Of a DNA stretch of 64,000 bases, positions 63,838 through 64,000 are shown piece by piece. A program made the translations under genes and the position numbers. Numbering within the stretch: the stretch's first letter is position 1; each line of letters starts with the position of its first letter. The notes under the pieces are model-generated. The model had not been told where the DNA came from and did not search any database. It saw only the letters and a list, made by a program, of their open reading frames with translations. The stretch is from Seminavis robusta (taxonomy: Eukaryota > Bacillariophyta > Bacillariophyceae > Naviculales > Naviculaceae): contig CAICTM010000215.1 of the NCBI GenBank assembly GCA_903772945.1, positions 26,320 to 90,319 of the forward strand, written 5' to 3'.

Positions 63838-64000
63838 AACCGGGTTTTAACGAGTACTCTCCACATGTTGAAAAGAAGTGCCTTAAAACCGAATTGCTCT
63901 TAACAGGAACCAGGTTCCCTGCTTGATTGGCCAATTGAAGATCGTCCATGAAAATGAGTACTGCATCCATCAGCACGGAAACATCAGCATCATTCTTCTT
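63838..64000 (-). other. Open frame at the window edge
   Basis: Minus strand open from the window edge, reading AVLIFMDDLQLANQAGNLVP; may be part of the adjacent helicase relic or another gene. Too short to call. Confidence 0.3.

Overview
This is a nuclear genomic window from a eukaryotic microalga, almost certainly a diatom or a close stramenopile relative. The evidence is: compact genes on both strands; spliceosomal GT-AG introns, many of 90-105 nt; preproteins whose signal peptide is followed by a Phe-containing site like the diatom plastid motif (three genes); plant-type amino acid synthesis enzymes (HisG, ProC); and a multicopy repeat family built on the 27-residue unit 'LKYAHENGCPW...TC..AA..GHLE', a type common in diatoms and also seen in giant viruses. 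Nothing looks bacterial or organellar. Species and family assignments come from reading motifs only; no search was run.

Layout. 0.3-2.7 kb: a four-exon GT90-type glycosyltransferase (-). 2.7-3.7 kb: repeats. 3.7-6.5 kb: ProC and HisG (+). 7.2-8.3 kb: Ran GTPase (+). 9.3-10.5 kb: a multi-pass membrane protein (+). 11.0-12.4 kb: an intact repeat-family gene. 12.6-16 kb: organellar bL25 (-), divergent from a MYND/SET protein (+). 16.2-17.2 kb: an RsmE-type rRNA methyltransferase (-). 18.45 kb: a solitary 5S rRNA gene (+). 19.6-20.5 kb: a frameshifted P-loop NTPase relic (-). 21.1-22.7 kb: a mosaic gene with an internal 268-bp duplication. 23.6-25.5 kb: a DOMON-DOMON-cytochrome b561 protein. 26.2-26.9 kb: glycine cleavage H protein. 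27.3-29.3 kb: MCM10 (-). 29.7-31.4 kb: a frameshifted repeat-family copy.

31.7-42 kb: a hypothetical protein, a short degenerate repeat field, a methyltransferase-like protein, a plastid TPR protein, an ADF-H/coactosin-like protein, a protein kinase and an RRM-like protein. 42.1-47.2 kb: a 1691-residue HAT/TPR scaffold with a glutamine tract. 48.0-49.7 kb: a cytochrome P450. 50.7-55.6 kb: an anchored metallo-hydrolase-like protein (-), divergent from a dual-specificity phosphatase, then a DDX56/Dbp9 RNA helicase whose Walker A motif is carried on a 20-nt exon. 55.9-57.4 kb: a putative plastid protein and a 53-residue membrane peptide. 58.6-60.3 kb: a third repeat-family copy, broken only by a TGA at a conserved cysteine codon. 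61.1-62.5 kb: a second unknown plastid preprotein. 63.25-63.8 kb: a PIF1-like helicase relic.

Most genes are unrelated housekeeping loci (translation, replication, ribosome biogenesis, amino acid metabolism) rather than one pathway. The accessory signal is the dispersed repeat family (one apparently intact and two damaged copies), the mosaic gene, two mobile-element-like relics, and recurring intergenic CTAG and GGTACC palindromes.
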